DNA of 64,000 bases, from positions 124,001 to 188,000 of the forward strand of contig CAYTXG010000001.1 in the NCBI GenBank assembly GCA_964441025.1, in the 5' to 3' direction. Origin of the DNA: JAAZIN01 sp964441025. GTDB lineage: Bacteria > Bacillota > Dethiobacteria > DTU022. The notes below the pieces were generated by a model, which had not been told where the DNA came from, did not search any database, and saw only the letters and a program-made list of their open reading frames with translations. Each line of letters starts with the position of its first letter. The first letter of the stretch is position 1. Made by a program: the position numbers and the translations under genes. Shown one piece after another: positions 26,741-34,075 of the stretch.

Positions 26741-26975
26741 ACTTGAGCCTCCTTTTTAAAAAATACTGCAGGAATAACAGCAGAATAGAATTAATAAACT
26801 GGAATATACACCTCCTTGGAAAGGGGATTTGAATTTCAACTTCCGGCAGCCGGCCGCGGGAAGGCCTGTCTGTTCTACCGCAACCCAACAGTTGCCTCAG
26901 GTATAATATTCTGCACGATTTAAATTATTCCTGCAAGGAGGTATTTTCGGAAGATAAAATTTTAAATAATTATTC

Positions 26976-27452
26976 CTACAATGCTTCAATAAAAAACCAT
27001 GAGATCATGCCGACCTCCAGGATTATCTTAAAAACAGCGCCGCTCCAGAAACCGATGACCGCGCCCAATCCCGAGCGCAGGGCAGTCTTGGAATCGCGGG
27101 TAAATATCAGTTCAAAGAGCACCGCTCCGGCAAAAGGACCGATCAGCAGGCCCAGGGGAAGGAAAAATAGGCCTGCAAACAGCCCGACGACAGCGCCGAA
27201 AACAGCGGCTTTGGAGGCGCCAAAATAGCGGCTGCCCAGGGCTGTGGCCAGGTAATCGATGCCCATCACCGCGACAGCCAGCAGACCCTGCAGCAGAAAA
27301 AAAAGCCAGTCCAGCTTCTCGAAGCCGGTCATGAGGCCGAAAACAAGCATACCCGCCCAGATGAGCGGCGCACCGGGCAGTACGGGGGCGAAGGTCCCCA
27401 CGATTCCGGCCGCAAAAAGGATGGATGCTGCGATGTAGGCGGCAATCTCCAT
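26976..27452 (-). CDS. DUF456 family membrane protein
   Basis: A 158-residue protein with four to five hydrophobic segments, small-residue rich, with the family patches FAPVLPGAPLIWAGML and LFFLPLGLLIGPFAGAVLFEL. The function of DUF456 is unknown. ATG 27452 is preceded by AGGTGATCTTG; a GTG at 27461 is possible. It is divergent from the lipoprotein gene at 27570. Confidence 0.8.
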   Translation of the reverse strand: MEIAAYIAASILFAAGIVGTFAPVLPGAPLIWAGMLVFGLMTGFEKLDWLFFLLQGLLAVAVMGIDYLATALGSRYFGASKAAVFGAVVGLFAGLFFLPLGLLIGPFAGAVLFELIFTRDSKTALRSGLGAVIGFWSGAVFKIILEVGMISWFFIEAL

Positions 27453-27569
27453 CAAGATCACCTCAGTTCCCTAATAATGCATGGTTGGGTTATATCATAA
27501 CATATATTACTGCTCAGGCAGAACAGTAACGGCAGGCAACAGGCAGCGATAATTCTCAGGAGGCAGGGC

Positions 27570-27962
27570 ATGCGAAAACAGTTGATGGCGCCGGTTTGCA
27601 TTCTGGCGGTTCTTGTGCTTGGCGGCTGCTCCCTATGGAGGGGAGGGCCGCAATCCGCTCCGGAGAAGCTGGTGGAAACATATATGGAAGCTTTCCAAAG
27701 CAAGGATTTTGAGACCATGTTCAGCCTTACTGCCGAACGGGTGGAAAATGAAGATGAACTGGAATATTTGATCAGCTTTATCCGGATGATCGAGATAGAA
27801 GATTACAGCATCTTGCAGGTGGAATATATCTCCGACAGCGAAGCCGTCGTCGAAATTGATCTGATCCTGCGTCTCATGGGGCAGGTGAGAAGGCACAGGG
27901 ATCGGCTCAGCCTGGTGCGGAGCGAGGGCAGGTGGTACCTTCTTGAGGGAATAGTTGAATAG
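27570..27962 (+). CDS. Small lipoprotein, NTF2-like
   Basis: A 130-residue product with a lipoprotein signal (LAVLVLGGC, Cys near residue 20). A compact domain follows that begins ETYMEAFQSKDFETMFSLT and ends RSEGRWYLLEGIVE, the pattern of extracytoplasmic NTF2-like (DUF4878-type) domains. No catalytic residues are evident; such proteins may bind small ligands at the cell surface. ATG has AGGAGGCAGGGC upstream. It may be cotranscribed with the histidine kinase 100 bases downstream, though a TATAAT at 28037 suggests a separate promoter. Confidence 0.7.
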   Translation: MRKQLMAPVCILAVLVLGGCSLWRGGPQSAPEKLVETYMEAFQSKDFETMFSLTAERVENEDELEYLISFIRMIEIEDYSILQVEYISDSEAVVEIDLILRLMGQVRRHRDRLSLVRSEGRWYLLEGIVE

Positions 27963-28065
27963 CGCGCTCCCGCCGGCCGCCCGCCGGGTGTATTCAAGAG
28001 GCGCAGGCATGACTTTCAAAAATAACGCGCAAATAGTATAATGGAACATCAAGGAGGGCTGGACA

Positions 28066-29130
28066 TTGGGAAATTGGCCGGAGCTGGTACTTGATCATAT
28101 CAGCGATGCACTTTTAATCACAGACGAAAACCACCGGATCACCTGGTTAAACCGGCATTCCGAGGAGATCTTCGGCATTGCCCGGGATGAAGCCCTGGGC
28201 AGGCCGCCGGCGGAGGTAACGGGTATCCAGCAGCTCTCCTCTCTGCTGGAGGATCTTCCGGAGCGGCGGGGTTCCCGCGATCCCCTTTTTGAAAAGGTGG
28301 AGGTCAAGGTCAGGTTCAATGGCAGACGCTACTACTTTAAAGTGGCGGTTTCGCCGGTTAAAAATGCGTCGGGTGCTGCGGGTGCGCTGGTGCAGTTGAC
28401 TGACATCACCAAATTTTATGAGATGGAGAGGTTTAAGGACGATTACATCTCTATCATCTCGCATGAGTTTCGCACACCCCTTACATCGATCGTGCTGGGC
28501 GTGGAGATGCTGCGGGAGGGGATGCTCGGTGAGCTGAATCCCCGCGGCAGGGAGATATTTTCAGCAATTGGAGATGACTGCAGCCGCTTAACCAAACTGG
28601 TGGACAACCTGCTGGAGCTATCGCGCATCGAGTCGGGGACGATCTATATCCAGGCCGAGCCTGTTGATGCGGCGGACCTGGTCCGCGAGGCGGTGCGGCC
28701 CATGCAGATCCAGGCTGAAAAAAAGGGGATTACCCTGTCGGCGAATCTCCCGCCGGCGCTGCCTTCAATTGCTGTTGACTTCAGCAAGGCGGTGTGGGTT
28801 TTAACCAACCTCATCGGGAACGCCCTGCGGTACACTGAAGCGGGCGGATCCATTACCGTTAAAGTGGAGGCGGGCAAAAGGAGGCTCTATTTTTCCGTCA
28901 GCGATACCGGTTGCGGCATCCCTCCAGAATACCAGGAACAGATCTTCCAGAAATTTATCCAGGTGCGCGGTCCGTCGAAGAAAAAGGGAGGGGCCGGCCT
29001 GGGCCTGGCCATTGCCCGGGAAATCGTGACCGCCCACGACGGTGAAATCTGGGTTGAAAGTGAAGTAGGAAAAGGTTCAATCTTTACCTTTACCTTTCCT
29101 CGTTTTCGCCGCGAGGGGATGCTCGGCTAA
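28066..29130 (+). CDS. Soluble PAS-domain sensor histidine kinase
   Basis: A 354-residue cytoplasmic kinase without membrane segments. An N-terminal PAS domain (residues ~5-115, DALLITDENHRITWLNRHSE) is followed by the H box SIISHEFRTPLTSIVLGVEM, N box LTNLIGNALRYTEAG, G1 SDTGCGIPPEY and G2 GGAGLGLAIAREIV. The start is TTG 28066 behind AAGGAGGGCTGG. The PAS domain may sense redox state or a small ligand. The response regulator that follows 33 bases later is the likely partner. Confidence 0.9.
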   Translation: MGNWPELVLDHISDALLITDENHRITWLNRHSEEIFGIARDEALGRPPAEVTGIQQLSSLLEDLPERRGSRDPLFEKVEVKVRFNGRRYYFKVAVSPVKNASGAAGALVQLTDITKFYEMERFKDDYISIISHEFRTPLTSIVLGVEMLREGMLGELNPRGREIFSAIGDDCSRLTKLVDNLLELSRIESGTIYIQAEPVDAADLVREAVRPMQIQAEKKGITLSANLPPALPSIAVDFSKAVWVLTNLIGNALRYTEAGGSITVKVEAGKRRLYFSVSDTGCGIPPEYQEQIFQKFIQVRGPSKKKGGAGLGLAIAREIVTAHDGEIWVESEVGKGSIFTFTFPRFRREGMLG

Positions 29131-29163
29131 TCTCAGGGCGAGGTAAAAGAAGGAGTCGGTCAC

Positions 29164-29565
29164 ATGGGAAAAACAATACTACTTGTTGAAGATGAAAAAA
29201 ACATTGTACTTGGGGTGAGCACCTGCCTGGATGCGGTAGGCTATGAGGTGGAAATTGCCGAGAACGGCGAGATCGCGCTGGAAGCGGTGCGCCGGAAAAA
29301 ACCGGATCTCGTCCTTTTGGACCTGGTGATGCCTAAATTTGACGGTTTTGAAGTTCTTGACAGCTTGAAAAATGACCCGGCAACGAGCGATATTCCCGTA
29401 ATAGTTCTTACGGCCAGGGCGGGAGAGGAAGATCGGCAAAGAGCTCTGGAACTGGGAGCGGAAGCTTATATGACGAAGCCCTTCCGGCCCCAAGAGCTGT
29501 GGGATGTTCTGAAAAAATTTCTTGCAGGCGGCGGTGGGAATATTTCAGAGGACTTTCCTTTGTAA
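29164..29565 (+). CDS. CheY-like single-domain response regulator
   Basis: A 133-residue receiver domain with no output domain. The acidic pair is in VEDEKN, the phosphoacceptor Asp in LVLLDLVMPKFDGFEV (about residue 56), the Thr in VIVLTARAGEE and the Lys in AYMTKPF. It is the probable target of the upstream PAS kinase. Output is likely through protein contact (a phosphorelay or a downstream enzyme). Its stop overlaps an ATG in the frame of the next gene. Confidence 0.9.
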   Translation: MGKTILLVEDEKNIVLGVSTCLDAVGYEVEIAENGEIALEAVRRKKPDLVLLDLVMPKFDGFEVLDSLKNDPATSDIPVIVLTARAGEEDRQRALELGAEAYMTKPFRPQELWDVLKKFLAGGGGNISEDFPL

Positions 29566-29618
29566 TGAACCGCGGCCCGGCGGGTGATGCTGTGAACTCT
29601 TGCTGCAGTGAAGAACGG

Positions 29619-30761
29619 ATGAAAAAAATTGTGGCGGCCCCCAATTCATTCAAGGGATCCCTGGGAGCCCCTGAAGCCGCCGCGGCTATTGTCCGGGGCA
29701 TTCAGGCGGCTTGCCCCGGAGTTGAAACGGTGCAGATGCCCCTGGCTGACGGAGGCGACGGTACCGTTACCTGCATCGTCAGCGCAACGGGTGGGCGCCT
29801 TTTCAAGGAAAGGGTTACCGGCCCCCTGGGCGGTTCCCTGGAGGGGGTCTGGGGCATTAGCGGCGACGGTTCTACCGCCATTGTGGAAGTGGCTTCGGCA
29901 TCCGGGCTGGCCGGCATTCCCAGGCAAAACCTTGATCCCATGCGAGCGACGAGCTACGGGACGGGCGAGCTGATCCGCGCTGCTCTTGAGAAAGGCTGCC
30001 GGCGCATTTTCCTCGGGCTGGGCGGCAGCGCTACAAATGACGGCGGGGCCGGCGCTCTCCAGGCGCTGGGGGTCGGCTTTCTGGATGAGAGGGGGAGGCC
30101 GCTCGATCGGGGCGCCGCCCCACTGAAAGACCTGGCCCGGATCTCCCTTGAACACATTCATCCGCGCCTGCGCGGGGCCGAGCTTCTGCTGGGGCACGAT
30201 GTGGGCAACACACTGTACGGCCTCGAAGGGGCCACCTATATCTATGGGCCGCAAAAGGGAGCCTCGCCTGAGCAGCTGCCGCTGCTGGACCGGTGTCTGC
30301 GCCGTTTTGCAGCAGTGGTTGAGAAAGATCTTGGGGTTCAGATCGGTGAGCTTCCCGGCGGCGGGGCAGCAGGTGGAATCGGAGCGGGGCTGGCCGGCGT
30401 CCTGGGGGGCAGGCTTGTTTCCGGTGTGGGGGAGGTCATGAAAATAGTGGGGCTGCGTGCCCTTCTCGGAACCGGCACGGTGGGGTTGGTCATTACGGGA
30501 GAAGGGAAAATGGATGCCCAGTCCCTTTACGGGAAGGTCCCTGTAGGGGTTTCCCGCCTGGCAAAGCTCCACGGCGTTCCTGTCCTGGTTCTGGCGGGTT
30601 CGGTGAAGCTTGATCCGGTGGCGGCATCGGGAGAGGGGGTTACGGCAGCGTTTTCCATAACCGACGGCCCTCTTTCGCTGGAGGAGGCCATGATGCGGAC
30701 TGCGGAGCTCCTGGAGAGCGCCGCCCGCACAGCCATGGAGCTGATCCGGATCAGTCTCTAG
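29619..30761 (+). CDS. glxK: Glycerate kinase (GarK/GlxK type)
   Basis: Phosphorylates D-glycerate, probably to 2-phosphoglycerate as in the GarK family. The 380-residue product starts MKKIVAAPNSFKGSLGAPEA, the family N-terminus. It also has MPLADGGDGT, GLGGSATNDGGAGALQALG, GGGAAGGIGAGL and TGEGKMDAQSLYGKVPVGV. ATG 29619 gives the standard length; an ATG at 29565, overlapping the response regulator stop, would add 18 residues. Cotranscription with the two-component genes is likely from spacing, but a regulatory link is only inferred. Confidence 0.92.
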   Translation: MKKIVAAPNSFKGSLGAPEAAAAIVRGIQAACPGVETVQMPLADGGDGTVTCIVSATGGRLFKERVTGPLGGSLEGVWGISGDGSTAIVEVASASGLAGIPRQNLDPMRATSYGTGELIRAALEKGCRRIFLGLGGSATNDGGAGALQALGVGFLDERGRPLDRGAAPLKDLARISLEHIHPRLRGAELLLGHDVGNTLYGLEGATYIYGPQKGASPEQLPLLDRCLRRFAAVVEKDLGVQIGELPGGGAAGGIGAGLAGVLGGRLVSGVGEVMKIVGLRALLGTGTVGLVITGEGKMDAQSLYGKVPVGVSRLAKLHGVPVLVLAGSVKLDPVAASGEGVTAAFSITDGPLSLEEAMMRTAELLESAARTAMELIRISL

Positions 30762-30921
30762 CTGGTTCCCGTTGCCCCTGCAGTTATGGTTTTTGCCGTA
30801 TATAAAAACTGGGGAAGCGAATGGTTAACAAAAGACTGCTGTTCCAGGCGGCCCGGATATTTTTATGGGCGACTGGAAAGGGCCGGCGCAGGGTTGAAAC
30901 CGGGCGCCGCCCTGCTTTTCA

Positions 30922-30950
30922 TTGAGTTAGCTGCCGGATTGGGTTATAAT
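30922..30950 (+). promoter_or_regulatory. sigma-A-type promoter for the BFN-rex operon
   Basis: TTGAGT (30922-30927) and a perfect TATAAT (30945-30950), 17-base spacer, about 85 bases before the first gene. Confidence 0.65.
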
Positions 30951-31035
30951 GTGAGCGAGAATGGGGCTCCGCGGAGAATGCGCGCCTGGGGCCTCGCACA
31001 GGTGAACTCTGTTTTTCCTGCTCCCGCTCAGTAAG

Positions 31036-31527
31036 ATGAGAGAAGGTGCCCTGCAGGTGATCCCCGTAAAGGTAAAAGAGGTGGTTCTGGACTCGGTGCA
31101 AAACCCGCTGCTTCTGCTGGTTGATATGCAGGAGACCCTGGTTTTGCCCATCGGAATCGGTTTCTGGGAAGCCCAGGCGATTGTGTTGAAGCTGCAGGGG
31201 CATATCACGCCGCGCCCAATGACGCATGATCTTTTTAAAACATTTTGTGACCGCCTCGATGTTACCGTAGAAAAAGTTGTGGTGAGCGACATCAAGGATA
31301 GCACATTTTTTGCCGAAGTTTACCTCAACACGGCGGGGGGGGGGCTGCTCATCGATGCCCGCCCCAGTGATGCCGTGGCCCTGTCATTGACCGTGGGCTG
31401 CCCCATCTTTATCGGCAAAAAGGTGGTTCCCTACACCGTTTCTCTTGAGGAGCTCATTGAAAAGCAACCTTCCGAACCGGAGGGTTTCGGCGATTCAGAA
31501 GACAGCGGCGGTCCGCTGGTGCATTGA
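31036..31527 (+). CDS. Bifunctional nuclease family protein (DUF151)
   Basis: A 163-residue protein of the bifunctional nuclease (BFN) family. Visible are an N-terminal VKVKEVVLDSVQNPLLLL strand pair, LPIGIGFWEAQAI, and the conserved IDARPSDAVALSL. Plant members cleave RNA and DNA; bacterial roles are poorly known. The coding sequence contains a run of ten G at 31335-31344 (Ala-Gly-Gly-Gly), unusual and prone to slippage. First gene of a run with a DUF503 protein, mnmM and rex. ATG start behind AGTAAG. Confidence 0.85.
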   Translation: MREGALQVIPVKVKEVVLDSVQNPLLLLVDMQETLVLPIGIGFWEAQAIVLKLQGHITPRPMTHDLFKTFCDRLDVTVEKVVVSDIKDSTFFAEVYLNTAGGGLLIDARPSDAVALSLTVGCPIFIGKKVVPYTVSLEELIEKQPSEPEGFGDSEDSGGPLVH

Positions 31528-31555
31528 CCGGATCGCACCGCAGCCCGCAGGGGAG

Positions 31556-31846
31556 TTGATTCGGGTCCGGCTGGCTGTATATATCCTTGAGCTGCATATT
31601 CCAGAATCCTCTTCGTTGAAGAGGAAGAGACAGGTTATCCGGAGCCTGGTTAAGCGCTTGCGCAACCGCTTCAATGTTTCCGCGGCTGAAATAGGTTGCC
31701 AAAACCTCTGGCAGCGTTCTGATCTGGCGGTGGCTGCCGTCTGCCAAAACAGCGGCAGCGCCGACAGGCTCATGGAACAGTTGCTCTCATTTATTGAACA
31801 GGAGAACCGGGTCAATATTATCTCTTCGAAAAAAGACATATATTAG
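31556..31846 (+). CDS. ylxP: DUF503 (YlxP-like) protein
   Basis: A 96-residue protein with the family pattern LAVYILELHIPESSSLKRKR, then VKRLRNRFNVSAAEIG and a C-terminal acidic helix LMEQLLSFIEQENRVNIISS. YlxP-type proteins are usually found by infB and rbfA and are thought to act in RNA or ribosome metabolism; the biochemical role is not settled. No ATG fits. TTG 31556, after CAGGGGAG, gives the family length but the spacing is poor, so the start is uncertain. Confidence 0.8.
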   Translation: MIRVRLAVYILELHIPESSSLKRKRQVIRSLVKRLRNRFNVSAAEIGCQNLWQRSDLAVAAVCQNSGSADRLMEQLLSFIEQENRVNIISSKKDIY

Positions 31847-31886
31847 TACTGGTTACATCGGAGATACTGCCCAACGTGGTTAGATC

Positions 31887-32531
31887 ATGATCAGGATGAC
31901 TGAAATGGCCCGCAAAGAGATCGCCGGAATATTGCATGAAGGCGATACCGCTGTAGATGCCACCGCCGGAAAGGGCCGGGATACGCTCTTTTTGGCCCGG
32001 CTGGTCGGTTCCTGCGGGGAGGTTTATGCCTTTGATATACAGCAGGATGCGCTGGATAGAACGGCTGCTCTTTTGAAACAAAACAAAGTGGCGCAAAAGG
32101 TAGTCCTGATTCGTGCGGGGCATGAAGCAATGTTGGCATACATTGAGAAGCCGGTCGCGGCGGTGATGTTCAACCTGGGTTATCTTCCCGGCGGTGATCA
32201 CTCCATCGTAACCCGCCCGGAAAACGTTGTTCAGGGCCTGGCCGCAGCGCTGCGGTTGTTAAAACCGGGCGGCCTGGTGACCCTGGTCCTCTATCCCGGT
32301 CATGGGCCGGGGGAAAGAGAAAAGGCTGTCCTTCTTGAGTACTGCCGCCGCCTTGACGGTGCCCGCTTCGGGGTAATCCATACACAGATAATCAATCGCA
32401 GCAGCTTTCCGCCGGAACTGCTGGTAGTGAAAAATAACCTCCGGCATAAAGCCGGCGCCCCCGGATGTGCCGCGGGCCGGGGGTTGGGGGCAGTAAGGAA
32501 AATAATTCTAAGAGGGAGGGCAGGTGGGTGA
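31887..32531 (+). CDS. mnmM: MnmM-type tRNA methyltransferase (rRNA_methylase family)
   Basis: A 214-residue class I SAM-dependent methyltransferase of the YtqB/MnmM group, which methylates tRNA wobble nm5(s2)U to mnm5(s2)U. Visible are the SAM loop VDATAGKGRDTLFLARLVG (about residue 23), AFDIQQDALDRT, and the family motif MFNLGYLPGGDHSI. ATG at 31887. About 20 residues beyond the usual C-terminus are Gly/Arg rich. It overlaps closely with rex (1 base between stop and ATG). Confidence 0.88.
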   Translation: MIRMTEMARKEIAGILHEGDTAVDATAGKGRDTLFLARLVGSCGEVYAFDIQQDALDRTAALLKQNKVAQKVVLIRAGHEAMLAYIEKPVAAVMFNLGYLPGGDHSIVTRPENVVQGLAAALRLLKPGGLVTLVLYPGHGPGEREKAVLLEYCRRLDGARFGVIHTQIINRSSFPPELLVVKNNLRHKAGAPGCAAGRGLGAVRKIILRGRAGG

Positions 32532-32532
32532 G

Positions 32533-33279
32533 ATGAATTCCCGAAGCGTCTCAAAAATGGTGATCAAGCGCTTGCCGGTGTACCTGCGCATCCTTGACAA
32601 CTTGATCCGCCGGGATGTAGAGATCGTTTCCTCCAGGGAGCTGAGCATGGAATCGGGCTTTTCCGCCGAGCAGATCCGCAAGGATCTCGCCTATTTCGGA
32701 GCTTTCGGAACCCGCGGGACCGGTTACAATGCCAACTATCTGCGGGAGAAGCTGCTGAAAATTATCGGTCTGGATCAAAAAACCAGGGTAATCGTCATCG
32801 GTGCGGGACACCTGGGGACAGCCTTGACCCGCTACAACGCATTGAAGAACCCCTATGTCGAAATTGTGGCCGCTTTTGACCGGAATCCGCGCGTCACCGG
32901 CAGGAGAATAGACGGGGTCAGGATACTGCCCTTTGAAGAGGCGCCAGGAATTATCAGGGAGCATAATATTAAAGTGGCTCTGATCACGGTGCCTGCCGAT
33001 CTGGCCCAGAGTGTTGTCGATGAAGTGGTGAAACACGGGGTGACGGCGATCCTGAATTTTGCTCCGGCTAAGCTTCATGCCCCCGAGGGAGTGCATATTC
33101 ACAATTCCGATCTGACCATTGAACTGCAAAGCCTGATCTACTACAGCACTGCTGAGGAAGAACGTCTTTCCCGGCTGCAGCACGAAGCGGAAGAGGCTAA
33201 ATCAGGCAAAATGCTCAGCCTCGAACAGCACTCCCGAGACGGGTTCGAAAGCAGTGACAGCAGCGATGGGACATGGTAA
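32533..33279 (+). CDS. rex: Redox-sensing transcriptional repressor Rex
   Basis: A 248-residue repressor that senses the NADH/NAD+ ratio. The N-terminal winged helix carries SRELSMESGFSAEQIRKDLAYFG. The Rossmann domain has VIVIGAGHLGTALTRYNA (about residue 85), followed by the dimer-swapping C-terminal helix. The last ~35 residues (EEAKSGKMLSLEQHSRDG) extend past the usual end. ATG 32533 follows AGGTGGGTGAG; GTG 32524 would add three residues and overlap mnmM. In an organism with an NADH-linked Flx-Hdr complex Rex is a plausible regulator, but no operator match was found upstream of visible genes. Confidence 0.95.
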   Translation: MNSRSVSKMVIKRLPVYLRILDNLIRRDVEIVSSRELSMESGFSAEQIRKDLAYFGAFGTRGTGYNANYLREKLLKIIGLDQKTRVIVIGAGHLGTALTRYNALKNPYVEIVAAFDRNPRVTGRRIDGVRILPFEEAPGIIREHNIKVALITVPADLAQSVVDEVVKHGVTAILNFAPAKLHAPEGVHIHNSDLTIELQSLIYYSTAEEERLSRLQHEAEEAKSGKMLSLEQHSRDGFESSDSSDGTW

Positions 33280-33295
33280 AAGCGCTGCGGGCGGG

Positions 33296-33324
33296 TTGAC
33301 TTTTTAAAAGCTCTTGTGTATACT
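33296..33324 (+). promoter_or_regulatory. Strong promoter of the tRNA cluster
   Basis: TTGACT (33296-33301) and TATACT (33319-33324), 17-base spacer, ending ten bases before tRNA-Asp. Confidence 0.8.
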
Positions 33325-33334
33325 TATTTCACGC

Positions 33335-33410
33335 GGAGCTGTGGTGTAGCGGTTAACATGCCGGCCTGTCACGCCGGAGATCGCGGGTTCAATTCCCGTC
33401 AGCTCCGCCA
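33335..33410 (+). tRNA. tRNA-Asp (anticodon GTC)
   Basis: Cloverleaf with acceptor GGAGCTG/CAGCTCC, anticodon loop CTGTCAC, T loop GGTTCAATTCC, discriminator G, CCA encoded. First of five. Confidence 0.97.
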
Positions 33411-33416
33411 TTTTTT

Positions 33417-33492
<76 letters not shown>

Positions 33493-33495
33493 TGT

Positions 33496-33570
33496 GCGGA
33501 AGTGGCTCAGTGGTAGAGCATCGCCTTGCCAAGGCGAGGGTCGCGGGTTCGAATCCCGTCTTCCGCTCCA
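33496..33570 (+). tRNA. tRNA-Gly (anticodon GCC)
   Basis: Acceptor GCGGAAG/CTTCCGC, anticodon loop TTGCCAA, T loop GGTTCGAATCC, CCA encoded. Confidence 0.97.
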
Positions 33571-33584
33571 TTTTGAAAAGAAAA

Positions 33585-33658
33585 GGCGACATAGCCAAGT
33601 GGTAAGGCAGAGGACTGCAAATCCTTTACCCCCGGTTCGAATCCGGGTGTCGCCTCCA
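33585..33658 (+). tRNA. tRNA-Cys (anticodon GCA)
   Basis: Acceptor GGCGACA/TGTCGCC, anticodon loop CTGCAAA, T loop GGTTCGAATCC, CCA encoded. Confidence 0.97.
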
Positions 33659-33670
33659 TTTTATTTTTAT

Positions 33671-33762
33671 GCCGGGGTGGCGGAACAGGCAGACGCAAGG
33701 GACTTAAAATCCCTCGGGTAAACCATCTACCCGTACCGGTTCGATTCCGGTCCCCGGCACCA
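33671..33762 (+). tRNA. tRNA-Leu (anticodon TAA)
   Basis: Class II tRNA with acceptor GCCGGGG/CCCCGGC, anticodon loop CTTAAAA, long variable arm (CGGGTAAACCATCTACCCG), T loop GGTTCGATTCC, CCA encoded. Confidence 0.97.
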
Positions 33763-33810
33763 AAAAAGCCTTGAATATAGCGGAAGATCGAGATTGCAGG
33801 CAAAAAGAAA

Positions 33811-33840
33811 GCCGCCCACTAAAGGCGGCTGTTTTCTTTT
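33811..33840 (+). terminator. Rho-independent terminator of the tRNA cluster
   Basis: GCCGCC-CACTAAA-GGCGGC hairpin followed by TGTTTTCTTTT, about 50 bases after tRNA-Leu. Confidence 0.9.
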
Positions 33841-33851
33841 AAGTAGCGCTT

Positions 33852-33868
33852 GGTGCCAGGCACCGGAG
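33852..33868. repeat. GGTGCC-GGCACC palindromic element, copy 2
   Basis: GGTGCCAGGCACCGGAG, with the core identical to 51337 and flanks partly degenerate (GGAGTAAC for the right arm). Confidence 0.65.
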
Positions 33869-33902
33869 GGGAGTAACTCTAGCACGCGTACGTGCAGCCC
33901 GG

Positions 33903-33931
33903 TGAGTCAAAGTCACCGTCCCCTTGACTCA
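33903..33931. repeat. REP-like 29-bp palindrome, TGAGTCA arms, inverted
   Basis: The reverse complement of the 4899 and 4982 units with a single difference (CACCGTCCCC for GACCGTCCCC). It sits between the tRNA terminator and pepF. Confidence 0.85.
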
Positions 33932-34075
33932 AGGCTTGCCAGGCGGGCTTATCCCTGAGAAAATCAGTATAAGCCGGCTGGGGAATCCTCTGTCTCCCCT
34001 GCGGTGTGATTAAGCCCCGCTGCCGCTCAAAGGGTGATTAAATAAAAACAGCCCGGCAAAACGAGGTGAGCATTA

